Shown here: in pieces, positions 1 through 14,500 of the stretch | Position numbering within the stretch: the first letter of the stretch is position 1 | How the letters are laid out: each line of letters opens with the position of its first letter | DNA from: Anseranas semipalmata | Taxonomy: Eukaryota; Chordata; Aves; Anseriformes; Anseranatidae | DNA length: 64,000 bases | Reading direction: 5' to 3' | Assembly: GCA_013399115.1 (NCBI GenBank) | Contig: VXAA01005234.1 | Coordinates: forward strand, 156,310 to 220,309 | Notes under the pieces: model-generated | Told to the model about the DNA's origin: nothing | Seen by the model: only the letters and a program-made list of their open reading frames with translations | Database searches by the model: none | Position numbers and translations under genes: made by a program

Positions 1-929
1 GGAGCCTTTTTTACAAGTTTCAGATGAACGGCTACTTCTGGCATGATGACAATGCAATAAACACACATTTCAAAGCTACTTTCGTCAGGTTCCTCTGTTG
101 TTCACTGGACAGTTGCCAGAAAGAATAAAAATGTTACCCAGGGGTGAGCTCTCTGAAGGCATTAGGTGCTGGAGCTCAAGTTCTGTGCTGATGGATCTTA
201 CAGAACCTTAATTATGAGGATACCAATAATTCTGAATTCAATGTTAGATTTATGCAAAACAAGGTAATACAACTTCTTTTTTTTTTTTTTTAATTAGACA
301 AAGCAAAACACAATCAGCCCTCCAATACTGTGATTGGAGATTTCTCAAAAGAAAAAACAGAAATGAGAACAAAAACCAAAACCCACACTCACAGGGAGGC
401 TAGTAACCATCAGTCATCTGTTAAATGAAACCTGTTCTTTCTTTCAGATTAGCTACTGTCTAGTGGTACATAATTAATATTGATTTGAAAGGCAGTCTGC
501 CCAAGGGATCCAGAATAAGTGATTGTAGTACATGCTGACAAATGAAATATCATAATGGCCAGTTTACAGCATGACTTGAATGAATGTCTAACAGTAGGAG
601 TGTTTTTTCCCCCCTCTCAGACTTCCAAAAGGCTAACTTCTAGTTTGACCAGATTTTAAATACTGGAAAATGGAAATAAGATTTGAAGAAACTGGAAAGT
701 ACTATTCTATTTTTTCAAACACTTTAATCAGTTTTTCATGTCAAGCCTAGACTGCGTGTCTCAGTGAAGGAATTTCTCTGTGAAAGTCAGTGGACTAAAC
801 AATGGCATTAAAAACTGCATTCCTGTGTGTTTTTTGTGTGCATGTTCAGTTAGCCAGAGATCTCCCAACACAATTAGGGAAAAGGAGGGCTAGAGGTCAG
901 TGCTGTAACCTAGGATTTTAGCAACCTGA

Positions 930-1057
930 TTTTCATTTCTGGCCCTGCTATGGATTTTCTATGAGACGGTGCAAGTCTCCATCTCTTTGTGTCTTATTTT
1001 CGTACCTGTGAAATGAGGGTAACAGGATCACCTCCCAGAGACATGGAAAGGATAAAA
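930..1057 (+). mobile_element. MIR-like SINE relic
   Basis: The sequence around 970-1020 matches the typical MIR body: a 'cctgctatgga' segment, then a 'tctccatctctttgtgtc' segment, then 'acctgtgaaatgagggtaac'. This is the decayed 'cttcctcatctgtaaaatgggg' core of MIR elements. It is old and diverged, recognised by eye only. Confidence 0.5.
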
Positions 1058-1866
1058 ACTGAAGACCTTAAGAAAATTAGATAGAAGATATTCCTCTGAT
1101 AGAAGAGTGACAGACCAAAGGGTTAGAAGACCCTAACCTTCTGCAGACAGCCTTGTCTAACACACTTGCTGTCACAAATGCAGTGGAGGGACCACACTTC
1201 AAAACGTTGAGCACTTTTAACTACAATTTTGCTTAATAAATACAACCAGTAGCTTCCTTGGAGGAAAAAAAAAAAAGAGAGGAAAAAAAAAGGTTGTCAT
1301 TTACCTCCCCATCAAGCCTCCTCCCTCAAAGCCACACATACAGCCGATTCAGCATTTGGCTCATCATAGGGAGTGAGACGCTGGTGAGGGGGAATGGAGA
1401 TCGGGGGAGAGGAAGGAGGAAGCCCTCCTTGCTCCCTTCTATTGCTCTTTTCCTCTCCTGAGCAGAGGGGTTCAGGGAAAGGGTAGGAGCATACTTGTGG
1501 AGAGAACATTGTAAGGTGATAAGTAAAAGGATAAGCCAAAGAGTGTTTGCACATATAAACCAGCTGCTGCATAAGAGACCTACTTACACCTTGCACTGAC
1601 AGTAAGGAGCTTTCTTTCACCTCTGTAATGACTCGTGCAAGAAGCATCATCAGAGCTACGCAGACTTCTTACCCTGGCAGGTTCTCCACACTAGAATATT
1701 AACTCCTGAAATGCAATTATTCTGAGAATGAAACAGAGATTACTAAAGTAGATAGTAACATTACATAATTTAGTAGAAGCTGTGCTCTTGACCAGGACAG
1801 GACCTGGACAGATTTCCTATGTTTCCATAAAACATCCCATTTCCCTCTATACAATCCTATCTCAGG

Positions 1867-1898
1867 AAACAAACAAAACAAAACAAAACAAAACAAAA
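1867..1898 (+). repeat. (AAAAC)n microsatellite
   Basis: About six units of AAAAC/AAAC in tandem. Simple repeat in intergenic DNA. Confidence 0.9.
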
Positions 1899-4189
1899 TC
1901 TATTAATTGTAGGTTCTAAGACTGAAGAAGGAAATGGCAAGTTATATTAAGAAAAACAGGGGGACACTTTAAAAAAGAAAAAAAAAAACAACAAGATGTT
2001 ACCAATTGCTAGAAGCAGATACATGTGTATCTTTTGTGCACCCTTTGGAGCTGAAGCAAAACTAAATTTTAGACCCACTCCTTTTTCTTCAGCTTACTTT
2101 TGAACAAGAACACTGAATTGTAGATTTGTCTGAATAAAAAAATCAGGATTAATCCCAGAAATTAGTAACATATCTCAATAAGATTATTTAATCTCCTTAA
2201 ACTGTTTGTTTTCAAGTCCAAAACATTTTAAAGCTTACTACGTAAATACTGGGCTTCTGAGCATCCTGCTGAATTCAACAGGACAGAAAGTCTAAGGCAT
2301 CATTAAAGATAACACATTGTTTGCATTTTTCATAAAGACATCAAGAGTATTTCATCTCTCTGAAACACAATCTCCCACAGGGAATTATGGATGAGCAAAA
2401 ACAGAACAAGTGGAAGTTAAATAATTTTTTTTTTTTAATGCCAAGAAGCCAATGGGTTAAGCTCTCAATTTATCTTTGTTTCTGCAAAGATACAACACTA
2501 TTTCAAAGACATTAAGAGTAAGACCACACCTGTGTTTCTCTAATGGTGGCCTGCTGAAAATATTTGTTAGGCATTGTGTCAGAATCCAGAGCACATTCTT
2601 TCACTTTATGATTAACCTTTAAGGAGATTATGTTGGGAAAACGCTCTAAGTGACATTCATACTAAATTAACTGCGTTCATACTGGAAAGGGTTTACCCTT
2701 GAAGTCGGCGGTGTTTTTCAAACAAAGCTTAAGGCAGCCATAGAGTACATGTCCATAGGAAACAGAATACGGAACCAAATACTGAAAACAAGCCAGGGAT
2801 GTTTTGAAATGTAGGCAGTGGTAAATTCAATACTCCAAAAAAAAAAATGACAGATGAGAGAAACTGACCCTTCTTTTAATAAGATCTGGTCCTAGAGATG
2901 AGCAAATCACCTTCAGTAAAGCAAAACCTGACCAGAACCTGGACACATGTTGCAAATAAAGCCCTTCTTCCCCTCATCCCATAAATACCCCAAACATCTA
3001 TAAAAAGTTCTGCCACCTCTGATGGGCTTGGCACTACTCCAAAGTGTTCCTCCTGACAGGGTTTGCTCCCTGGATCCATGTCAGCTGGTGCAACTCCAGC
3101 CTTGTTTCATTGAGCGTTTATCTCAGAGACTAAAGCAAAAGTCAGAGGCTGCCTGAATCTGGGCATTTGGCCAAATCTGCAAAGACAAAGAACTTTGTCC
3201 AGCACAATGCTAATAAATGATTACACCCTCCCTTTACAAAACATTAATTCACTTGACTTGGGGCATAGGGTTCTTTTTCAACCCTACAGTAGGGGTTTAA
3301 AGAAAAAACATGCCCACTTGTGAAGCAACTGCAACAAGACCTGATCAAACATATTTTCCCACAGTTACCTTGAACAGACTCCCTCATCCCACACCCGAGT
3401 GATTTGTAGCATAAATGAAGTGGCAGCAACAACACAAAAGTAAATGCAATCTGCGTGTTTTGGAAGAAACGTGTCAGTTGCACAACACAAAGGCTCTGCT
3501 GCGTTCCCTGCTGCTCCGCACGTGTATGGCCACTTATGGTGGCAACTGTGAGGATGATCCCTGAATGCCCAGTTTCTCATATTCTTCTGTTTAAGTACTG
3601 CTTGTAGACTGCTGCCCACCTGCCTCAGCACTCTGCGTTGGACCTTTGCCTGATCCACATGGTTGTTCCTAAATTCTCGATGCAAAATAACGGAGAATGC
3701 TACAAGAGCGGCCAAGTCCTGCACCTCCACTCCTCTGCTGGGGAGGATGGCGAAGCTGCTGAGCGGCAGTGCTGTACACCAGAAGCCATTTGGAGTGCAG
3801 AGCCCCAGAAGCTCCACAGCCCTCAAAACCTAAAAAAAATTTTTCATGTTCTTGAGCACCACCTACTGGTACCTTGGCCGCTGACACTCGCACAGCCGCC
3901 TCTACCTGCACTTCAGAGCCCGGCGCCTGGGACTCCTCTTTCAGAGGGAAGGACCAGGGCTACCTCCTCCCCAGCTGCTGCACTGCTTCCTTAGGCATCT
4001 CCGAGCAGTTATCAGGTAGTGTTTGATAAATGAGAACGGCAGACTGATGAAGCCCGATCCTTTCCTCAGGGGTAACATCCATAAGTAAGACAACTCTAGG
4101 TGTACCTGTAACACCATTTAAATCTGGACTAAAAGTGTGATTTTGGGAAACAAACATACCAGTTGTCCCCCCTCTCTGTGCTTTAGTTC

Positions 4190-4520
4190 ACAACGCGGGA
4201 GCCCTGAGCAGCGGTCCCACCTCGCTCACCCCTCTGTCCCTCTGCCCTTCGCTGCCAGCACCCCCTGCTCCCCGCTCCCACGTTTTCCCAGAGCACCGGG
4301 AAGCCGCCCGGGATGCCCACTGCAGGACCTGCTGCATCCTGCGCTGCCAGAAGAGCAGGAGGAAGAGGCAGAGCACTGCTGGCTTGACCCCCTTACCCTT
4401 CCCGAACAGCACAAGCACGTCCCGGCCCTGCAGCCTGCCAGAGGCCTCGCCTCGCCTCGCCTCCCCTCGCAGCGGCCCCCAGCAGCCTGCGGTTTGCGCT
4501 CACACATGCCCCCACATCAG
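4190..4520. other. GC-rich block with CTCGC repeats
   Basis: This block is clearly richer in G+C than its flanks, with a short run of CTCGC units at about 4446-4470. Overlapping open frames exist on both strands (for example 4137-4673 plus and 4226-4507 minus), but they are low-complexity proline/serine/arginine-rich translations expected from composition. CpG density is moderate. I see no convincing coding or RNA gene; a small CpG island or regulatory element is possible. Confidence 0.4.
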
Positions 4521-4975
4521 CCCAATAACACAAGTGCCTGTAACACTGCGCAGTTTTGCCTCTGCAATCACAACCTATTTCCTTTCTTCTTCTCAGTCTC
4601 CTTCAGGCACCCAGGCAAAGGGAGGGAGAGAAAGCAGGAGGAGTTAACCCTTTCTTCATCTCTGGCCAGATAGTGCCTTTATCCTGTACTTCAAAGGTGC
4701 CCGTTTCAGAGTCTGAGGCTGGAGAGGAATTACCCTGCCATACGTCCAGCACAGTGAGGAGATTTAACAGGCAGCACACTGTCGTACTGTTGCATGCATT
4801 CACATTTATGCCACAAGTCTTGCCGTCTTCAATATTGTCTTCGGTTTCATGAGAGCCTCAGCATTTACTTGGTCAAAAGGAAAAAAATCTGCTTCTCAAA
4901 GTTATGAAGAAAAACTGAAAAACATGGCTAGGATGCAAGAGACCAGTGCAAGAAATCAAAACTAAAAAAAAAAAA

Positions 4976-5000
4976 NNNNNNNNNNNNNNNNNNNNNNNNN
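4976..5000. other. Assembly gap (25 N)
   Basis: Run of N directly after an A-rich tract and before T-rich sequence. The gap probably hides a homopolymer or simple repeat. Confidence 0.99.
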
Positions 5001-7954
5001 TTATTTTTCCTTTAAATTTTTTTGTTATTCTTAAAACAGTACAGCAATGTAGGAGACTGACTTGGATTTTGGAAGGCTGGTCTCGTTGATAACGGTGCTT
5101 CTGCATGGTCAATACTGGTCTGAATCCAGCATCATTTTTACCTGAGATATTTCACCAGACAAGAGCCCATGATTTGAGGATGAGCACGCAGCAGTCCAGT
5201 CGCACAGAAAACAGACAATGCCCCTCCCAAGAACAAGGACCTTCCCAAAATCTGGAGCTTACAGCCTGCATGGCGGCACCTCCATCCCAGCGTACACTTC
5301 CTGTTGCTTCTTGATGACAGCCATGGAAAGGACAAGGAAAATGATGAAGTTTACTAAAATAAATTTTAAATGTGATTTTGATACAAGTCTTTTCTTAAAG
5401 GCCATATGCTTTTCTTGTGTGATTCAGAATAATTCCCTGTCCTAAGTCATTAAGATAAAAGACCTGTGATCACAAATTAACAGTTGTTGACCAGTTACCA
5501 TGCAGAAGGTTTCACATTTCTGTGACAAAGACGATGTTCAGTTTAAAGGTGAAAACCCTGTGAACTCATATAAAGGGGATTTTCTTGAATGCCCTAGCCT
5601 TTGCAGAGTCCCAGTTCCTCTTACTGTGCTTCCAGTCTTCTATACTGCTCTCCAGCCGTTTACTCCTGCCCTTGGAACGCAGCTAGCTGGCAGCTACTGT
5701 TAATGCATTCGTCAGGAGTCTGTAAACTCCAGATGGGAGCATGGGATTAATCCGTGTATGTGGTTCCTAAAGTATCTGATATTCACAAACATCTGGGATT
5801 TTTGCACTGTTCTGCAATGCAGAACTTTTCTACCACCAAACGATAAAACTCAGCTGTCTCAGGTAAAGGGGAAATAGGGCCACTAGGTCTCAGCCTCACT
5901 CTCGAGTTTTCAGGTTTTGGTTTTGGGGTTAATTAGAAAGACTTTATAACGAGTAAATATTTGGAGCTTAGAGGCTTTCTTTCTTTGTTGAGTGACTGCT
6001 CAATACATGGACTTTCTGTGATTGTTTCTGTCAACATCAAGGATTTGTGCTTTTTCTTTTTTTAATCAATTCCAAAAATCCTTGAAAAACACTAAGACAA
6101 AGGCATGACTCACATTCAGAATTTCCTGTTGAATTTTTTTTTTAAATGACCAGGATGTCATTGGACAGCTTGTCCTAAAATAGACTGATTACAATAATTG
6201 TAAAAAGACCAGGGACGTAGAAACCTTAAAGCAGCAATCTTGCTTTATGAGCCCCTTTTGCCAGCACTGCTGTGAGTGGAGGCCCCAGGGCACTCACTGG
6301 GACTTTTGCAGGTACAAGATTCCCAGAAATAGGCTTTACAGAGCCAGTTCTCACTGAGGACTGACAAAGCAGTTTGCGTAAACCATAAACCAATAGAAAG
6401 ACAAAGACAAAGCCATCTCCAAAATCAGAAGTGCACTTCCAGGTTTGTCCTTGAATGAGACTAGCAGATATCTAGGCAGCCTTACAGGGTGGGATATTTA
6501 TGTTAACACCGAGGGCTGATAACCCCTTCTTGTCCCCTGGGACAGGCATGCTGAGGATGGCAAGAAATGACCAAAGTCTCCACCACATCCCCTGCTGCAC
6601 CACGGCAGAGATACCGAGAGATGCAGCGCCTGGGCTCTGCCACCCAATGTCACTGCTGGTCAATGTCAGTGCTGTGAACTCTCATCTCTTCGGGGTGCTG
6701 CAGGATCTGACGGAGGCAGAGTATGTTTGCCCCCAGCTTGTGCTGCATCCAAGGAGGTGTCTGTGCAGGCTCCCTCTTCCTTCTCCGTCAATGTGTCTCC
6801 GTACCACCCAGCATAACAGAAATAAAATGATGACGATAAATTGGTAAATTGCAAGCACAATTTAATGCTAAAAAGTTCTTCTGAACTGCTTGTGGCAGGA
6901 AAGATGAAGATAAATGGGAAGGAAGCACACTAGGAAAATATTAAACAGAAAGGAAGTGGTTTGGGATGGCACTTGGAAGTGTCCCAAGAGCATATGCCTG
7001 ACGGCAGGTTTCTCTAGAGCCCTTCAGAGAAAGGAAGTTATGGCAATTATGCTCCTTACAGGCACATTAACTGGAGAAGTGAATTTTCAGTTTTTCCTCA
7101 AGCTCTCACATTCATCCAGAGCATTTCTCTCTTTGAAAAACGTTCTATTTTTTTCATTAGACAAAGGGCTTTCTGCTAACCAGAAAGACCGAGTTTGAAT
7201 GCCATGTGCTCCATAAATCCACTTTGATAATTTTGATGATCTGTTAGTTATTTCATTAGCATTATGCAACTACAAAGGGTGAGAGGCCATATGAAACTCC
7301 ATAAAATGTTTAAAATCCTGGGAAGGAGGGGTGGTGGGGAGAGGAGGAGGGAATGAATCAGCCTTAGGAAAGTAGTGGGGAAAATAATACAAATGATGTA
7401 TTATAAAATTCAGTTTTGGTCAGATTGACAGGGTTAGCAGGTGGACAATGCTTTTGCATGCCTTTCAGATACACATGGATATTTTGCAACTGCAGAGGAA
7501 AGTATTGGTACAAAATTACAAAAGACTGAAAGACAAGAGAGCCTGTTCCTTGATCCACCTTGAACTGCTGTTGGTCCCAGAGCATGAATCACAGAAGGGC
7601 TGAACACAGGATGCTTGCTAGCATAGAGACAGGAGCAGGCTCTCGGTTTGCAACACTATTGATCTGAAAGCAACAACAAAACAGGGCAGGAGGTGGTAAA
7701 ACTGCGACGTGGGAGCACAGTCTGCATGACGCATGCCCCCCAGAAAGACCCTTAAATGTCTCACAGCTGAGAAACAGCCAGCCAAGAGACTTACTATTCA
7801 AAAATAGAGTATACAAGAAAAAAAAAAAACATTATGTAGTTACATATGGTACTACATCTGCAAATATTTTACTTTTTCAAATGTTTAGAGAATTATAGAA
7901 ATACTAACTCTTACAGTCTCCCTGTAAATGTTCTGAACACATTTTATAGAATAA

Positions 7955-8023
7955 GCAGAGGCAGAAAAGTAGCTTGCTCCAACGCCAGACGGTCAGTAGC
8001 AGATTTGAAGAGATCCAGAGCTA
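7955..8023 (-). mobile_element. MIR-like SINE relic
   Basis: The segment 'agtagcttgctccaacgcca' followed by 'gtcagtagcagatttgaag' resembles the reverse complement of the MIR 3' half ('cttgcccaaggtcacacagtcagtggcaga'). Short and diverged. Confidence 0.45.
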
Positions 8024-8750
8024 AAAAATTCTGCAGAAGATTAAGAATGCTTATTTCATGGCACATGCAGATTTACTTTAACAGCATTCACCATCCTTTT
8101 TGACCTGTGTCAGCAGGTTTCCATTCAAGTCATTATTTTGTTCAGAGAGAAGCAGAAGTCACAAATGCTCACATTTTTGCATCTCTGCTGACAACTTTTA
8201 CCATGTAATACACATTTCACAAAATGTGCATGTTCTTAAAGCCTCAGCTTGTGAAACCAAACCTCCACTTTTATTCTTATGGTTTGGGGATTTATTTATT
8301 TATTATACTTAAACTTCTGTAATATATTTGTGGAAAAGAGATTGGCACCACCATCTATGATAAAGCAAATAAAAGAGAACCCTTCAGTTATTTTTAGATA
8401 CTCATTATTTCCTTGTACATCTCATGATACTAACATATTGCTTTAAGATGACAGAACCAAGGACCGTGTGGAGGATTGATACTGAAACATCCAAAGAGTC
8501 CTTTTGAAATAAACCCTAATTTAACTCTTCCCACTTACAAAGTTCCAGCCAGCCATTCAGAAAACAGGATCATCATCGTGCAGCTCAGTTGCCCAATCAA
8601 GTATTGCAAATACAAAATGATGAAAGAAACAGGAAAAAAAAAAATTTAAGAACATCTTCTGGGCTCTAATCTGTTCCCAGGAAGTGATTCCTGCACAGTA
8701 TGTAAGAGTGAACCAACAAAAATGAAATTCTGTTAAAAAATAATCTATAA

Positions 8751-8840
8751 AGAGGAGGAAAAACTCAGTAAATTACTAACTGCAGGCTCTGTTCTGGAGT
8801 TCCTGGCTCCCATTCCCCAGGTCTGTCTTCTAAACCACAT
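8751..8840 (-). mobile_element. MIR-like SINE relic
   Basis: A 'ttcctggctcccattcccc' segment followed by 'gtcttctaaaccac' resembles the reversed tRNA-like head of MIR ('cctgactcccagtccagtgctctaaccac'). Confidence 0.45.
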
Positions 8841-11404
8841 TGGTTTCTGCCACACAAACTCCAGCTGAAAAAGGCTCAGCTTTGGGTCTCCCGGTTAAAC
8901 AAAAGAGCAGGCAGGGCTGCAGCCCAGAGACTGTAAACATTCTGGTTTGGGTTTTTGTCAGCTGTAGAATACAGCTTTCTCATACGTGTGCCTATGTATG
9001 TGCACACCCACCCACTAATAAATACGGACTGTTACCTTGAGGGAATAGCCAACAAATTCTAAAGCGGTGACCTGCTATTATTGTAACCATATCGTGTTGA
9101 AGCTGAAATGAACCTTTCCTTCGCCCCTCCTTCCTTTTCACATTCCTCTTGCACTTAGAGCACAGATGGTCAAACCCAGGCTTGGTATTAGGAACTTCCA
9201 CTCTTCTAAGCTGCATCTCGATGTAAATGAGCGCTCACTTTGGTCCCTCGTATTGTGTATGTTTGCAAAGAACACAGGAACCGATACAACACATCTGCTC
9301 CCACTGCTTCCACAACACTATTTCTTTCATCTGTTTGAGTTTTGGCTTCTCTGAGAGGAAGTAATTGGCTGTTAATTATGGGGGCTGAGAACTGGTCACA
9401 TCACAGAACTGTGTTTGCAAGCATGATTCATGACAGCATCATTTCTCAGCAGCTGTCAGCAGTAAAGGCTCAGCACTTACAAGAAACTATTATAATATTA
9501 TACCAGCAAAGGATGAAGACAAATGCTCTGCACAGCTGAGAAAGCAGCAAACAAAATATTTTTTTAAAACCTTTAGTTGATAGAGAATCAACTTGAAACA
9601 TGCTGTTTCTCAGGAGAGATAAACAATAATCCTGCCAGCATGGCTTCCCAGACCATGAAACTGAAATCCAAACTCTTCAGAAGGCCTCCCCAGAGCTGGA
9701 TGAAAAATGAAAAACTTTTGTCATTAATAGCTGGACATTTTAAACTTGTTCTTAATACTCCCCAGTCTGTTTCTGTTCCCCTTTCTTTCTTGTCTCGTGC
9801 TTAAATTGTTTGGTCCCTGGGGAAGACATTTTGATTTGTTATCTTCATATAGGCCCTAGGAGATCTGGCCAAAATCCAGTATTACAGTATTTAAAACCAG
9901 AATAGTCATCCTGCATCAGATCAGAAGTCTATATAGAACAGCATCCTGTCTCCAGTGACTCCCAGTAGCAAACGCTTAGGGGAGAAAATGCAAACATCAG
10001 AGCATGTGTGGACTGAACTTCTTCCTGACTGTACTCTCCCTGCTTCCTGCTCACTAAGCTCCCTATCAGCACCTTAGTAAGAAACAAAGAATAAGAAAGA
10101 AAAATTGATAATGGTGGCAGGGGTGCATCAGAGAGAGATCTAAACATCCTGTATTGTGTTAGCAGCTTGGTCCCTGAAGTTTATGCTGCCACACACTGTC
10201 ATGGTTGCTTCTTTCAGAGGGAGCTTTGGCAAGCAAGGGAAAGCTTGTCTTTTAAAGTGCTAACTCACATGATGTCAGTGCAGATGTCATCACCTGAGGT
10301 AGCTCGAGCTCTGCTGCCGGAGACCAGCAGGGTTAGCTGATGGGTTGAACCCATCCCATTTTACAACCTCGTGTAATAACAAACTGAAGTCAGTGGCAGC
10401 ACATGTGGGGCTGTAAACTGGGACAATGGAGTAGTAGCTGTGCCTTCCACAGCTGGCCCCGCTGCTGGCAGCAGAAGCTGGTGCCCCCTTCAGCCACGCC
10501 AGCTAAATCTGCTCAGAAATGTAAGGCAAACTTTTATCACTCTAAAGAAAGTCTGTTCTTGGAGAAATTTTCTCTCTAGAAACCAAGCGTTCGCGCACCA
10601 CTCATTGGAAGAGAGGGCTGCACACATCATTTGTCATAACTCTAGTTCTAGATTGGGTTTCCATGTCATGAATAAAAATGAGCAGCTCTGTACAAGCTCT
10701 AGACAGCTCTTCTCTCCTCGGTGGCAACCGCTACAACTCCTACAGTTTGCCAGAGTGACTACCATAAGGAAGAGTATGGTATAATGGACAGTCCCTCTGC
10801 CCCACTTAGTCATCAGCAATCGTGAAAAACAAGGTGACCCAAAGACAACACACAAAGAAGAATGCAGTCTTTTATAAGAAATGAAAATGCATTTATATGG
10901 GCTTCAAACTTTTTGGTGTGGTTTTACATACGCAGTTCCCTTCAGGATAATTGATGCTGGGGAAAAGTCTGGTTTGCAGTAGGCAGGAAAAATTAAGGCA
11001 TTCAAAGCAGCTTCATGTTGTTTGTGGGCTAAACCAAAATACCAGGACTTGTATGTAAAACACAAATGAGAAGAAAAGAAAAACAATGTTAGAAAAATCC
11101 CAGCAACAGAGCTTAGAGAGAGCTGATAAATAACATCTCTAACCTACCCCTTCAAAACAGGGCCTGAGTCTTTTTCCCCAGTGACTTCCTTATACTTTGG
11201 AGGAAACTGAACAAAACGTTTGTTTGTCAATACCCAGGAAACTTTAAATTCAGGACTACTCATTTCAGGAAAAAGGGAGCTCTAGGAACTTGAAGATTAA
11301 GAAATACTGCCCTCAATTTTCTGATTTTCACATCAGAGAGAAGAGCAAAAGATTTCCTCATTTTCATGAAAACTGTCTCTCCCTGGCATTAGAAACAAAA
11401 TACA

Positions 11405-11525
11405 TACAGTCTCACGGATGGGGAAGTGACTGCCAGAAAGAAGAAACCCTTGGCCTATGAACCAGAAAGTGAATCTTGATCTCTCGAGGTACAGTTCAGT
11501 GCCTTAACCCCGAAACCACTCTTTC
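11405..11525 (-). mobile_element. MIR-like SINE relic
   Basis: Contains a 'ggggaagtgactgccag' segment, then 'gaatcttgatctctcgagg', then 'gttcagtgccttaaccccg'. This follows the order of a reversed MIR (core, then tRNA-like B-box region, then 'ctctaaccac'). Confidence 0.5.
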
Positions 11526-14500
11526 ACTGACAGTCATGGATCAAAGTCCATTCTCTATCGACTCCACCAAAAAGCCTCTCGGTCCCCCTGCACTTTAAAC
11601 TGAATTGAAGATAATCTTTCCAAGCGTTACTAGAGCCTAGGCTGTACTGGTTGAATGATAAGAAGTCTCTAACACAACTATTGTTACTTGCTGGGTACCT
11701 TGCAACAGCACGCTGTTCTCACAAATGACAATATTGTCAGCACTGACTGGAAGTTAATTGCCACATTTCAGTGGACGCTGCTCTCTTACTGAATACAAAT
11801 GGTAATATTTTTTAAGACTAGACAGGGGCAGACCTGTGACATCACGATATCAGGCAATAGATGTATGGACAACACATATGGACACGTTCAGGTCTGTAGT
11901 TTAGATTTTGCCTGTCCTTCCTTCCTGGGTGAGCTGGAAAAACTGGAGGTGCAGTGCTTTCAGCCCAAAAGAACCATGGCCTATGATCTACCACCATCTG
12001 ACTAAGCAGAATTGTATGATGACCAGTTCCTGAATCACAAGTCTTTGTGCAATTTTTCAGGTCAAGTAATTATCATCTCCAAAACCAGTTCCAGTTCCTC
12101 AGCACAGAGAGCCACGTCCTTGCATCTGCCCCATCTCAGCACAGACCCAGAGAGCAAAAGAAAAGCGACCTCGGATACCCCACATCTTCTCACCTGCTCA
12201 GCACTCCCAGTCCCAACATAAAATAGTGTTGGTCCCATTAGCACTGGTACCAGAAGTTGTTCAAAACCACAGACAGCTGCAGAAGTATGAGAGGATCCTC
12301 CAAGCACACACATTTTCTTTGACTATTTCTACCTGATGCTGTAGCAGGGGCCACTGAGAAGAATCGAATACTCATCTAACTCCCAACTGAAGGCAAATCT
12401 GATATAAAAGAACTAGCACCACAGAGCTTGGACAAGATGCAAACTATTTCTCCATGGCAGAGGATTTTAGCAGGAAATTACATTACTTTTCTTCAAAAAA
12501 AAAAAAAAAGAGATGTTTAATCGGGAAAAGGAGTAAATAAATCCCGAAGCTGGAAGTCTAGAGGACATCAGACTGTTCCTGTAGATCTTGCATAGAAGCC
12601 ACACAATTCTCCTGATGAAAGGCACAATCCAAATCAAGTTGAGAATTTAGTCTACAATAAATGCACCACAGACCATGCTGCAGAAGCACCACAAGAGCTA
12701 AAGACGATGTTATCTTACTGATCAAAAGCTGATCTTGTGAAGTGTTTTAAAATTCACATGCTGATTCAGGTTTTCTTCATGACTGCTGGATCTTGTGGGC
12801 ATGCAGAATGGGATGAGCTACCCAAAACTTAAGTCATCCACATAAAGGTTTTCCAAGATACATCTGTCCTACAGAAGCCCCCTGATAAAAGCTTATCAGC
12901 TCTTTTAACATTTTCAGGCTGTACCTGTGCAACACCAACCACCTGCTAAGAACTGCCTGCCAGTCCACTGGCTTTGGGGTAAAACCGTGCTTAAAAACAC
13001 GCTCAGCATAAGAGTTGAGTGAAGCTGCCCAGCCAAGAAAATACAGCTGCATATAGCTGCTCTCTTATTCATGCACTACGGAATAAGTTCTGACAAGGTC
13101 CTTCCAAAACACCAAAATGGCTGGTGGGGTTTTGGTTCCGTGATCCTAATCAGGCGCATTCAACCTCACATGAGGCTCAACTGAAACGGCCCCATCTTAC
13201 ACAGTACACAACACCACCCCAAATCCGATGCCGATTGTCGATGCTGGCATGTTTCTTCTTAGCCACCGTGAAGCGTGGAAACATGCAGCAGCCAATCCCA
13301 CTCACCTAAACCAGCAAGAGTGTGCTGCGCCAAGGGATGCGACTCAACAGGTAAAAGAGCTTACCCCTAAGTCGCTCCTTGGATTTTCTCACTGTAAAGC
13401 AGCCCTGGCTGGAAAAACCTTACCGCAGCCTTCATTGGCTTTTGCCACCTCCAGGAAGCAGAGTTAATCCCATTTATCCTGATAAACAGGATTTCAGTGA
13501 GAAGGGTGCACTTGGTGTCCCAGGAATGCTGGAGGCACTGCCTGTCCACCCCATCTCCATTTTTAGTGAACTTTTTGGGTAGAAATGGTGAAGATCTAGC
13601 TAAAAGCAAACATCTCAGCTGCATCAACTTTAACCAATTCATCACAAAGAAAATCGTATCTTTTCCAGAACTCAGAGGAAATGTGGACAGTTCCCTTCTG
13701 CACAGATTTATTGGAAAGGCTTTAATAAACACAGATGTTGGGAACGGATGGCTACTGTGTAATCATGTGTAGAAAAAGCCAAAGGACAAAATATCCCTTA
13801 ATGGAGACCTGCATACCATGCAATATTCCCCAACAAGTGAGGAAGAAATATGGTCAGTGTTACAAACAGACAAATCACAAGATTCCAGGTGCCAAAGGTT
13901 TTTTGTGTTGTTTAGCTCACAGATGAGGGGTGGAGAACAAACAACACTAAAAAAGCAAAAGAAGAGCCCTGATCAGAACAGGCCTTGCTCTGAGCAACAT
14001 ACAAGACAGCTCAGGAGTTCAAGAGACCTACATGGCATTTGAATCAGTTTTGCAGACATTTATATCCAGTTTAAAACAGTGATATCTAGATATGAGAAGT
14101 CTTTCACTATTTCTTATATTCTTATTTTATAGTTACTGGTCTTGCAAGAAGTGCACATGCGTTTTAATGTCAACAGGGACACAGATGCTTATATGAGGAG
14201 CTTTTATTAGATTTCAGTCTCTGTTCTGCTTTGGTTTTTAGAGGTATAAAAATAGAAATAAAAAATACATGAAAATACTTCTATAAAATGAACCCATTAT
14301 TGGCCTATGCAATTACCAGTAACAACACTGGGATTCTGCTGTGACCAGAAATAATCCTAGATTAGTACAAATATGTTCACTTTTTCCAAAGAAGAGAGGA
14401 GAGAAAAAAAAATTGGACACTGAAGCAAATAAAATGTCAAAATTCCTGGCTTTTAACAGTTTTCAGCACAAAAATACAAATTTCAAATTTTTCCTGCACT

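Noticed and set aside
3365..3994. Overlapping plus and minus open frames of 80-153 codons
   Set aside because: No family resemblance, no splice signals and low-complexity content. Coexisting frames on both strands fit base composition.
13367..13772. 121-codon minus and 91-codon plus frames
   Set aside because: Overlapping, AT-mixed, no recognisable domain and no flanking exon structure.
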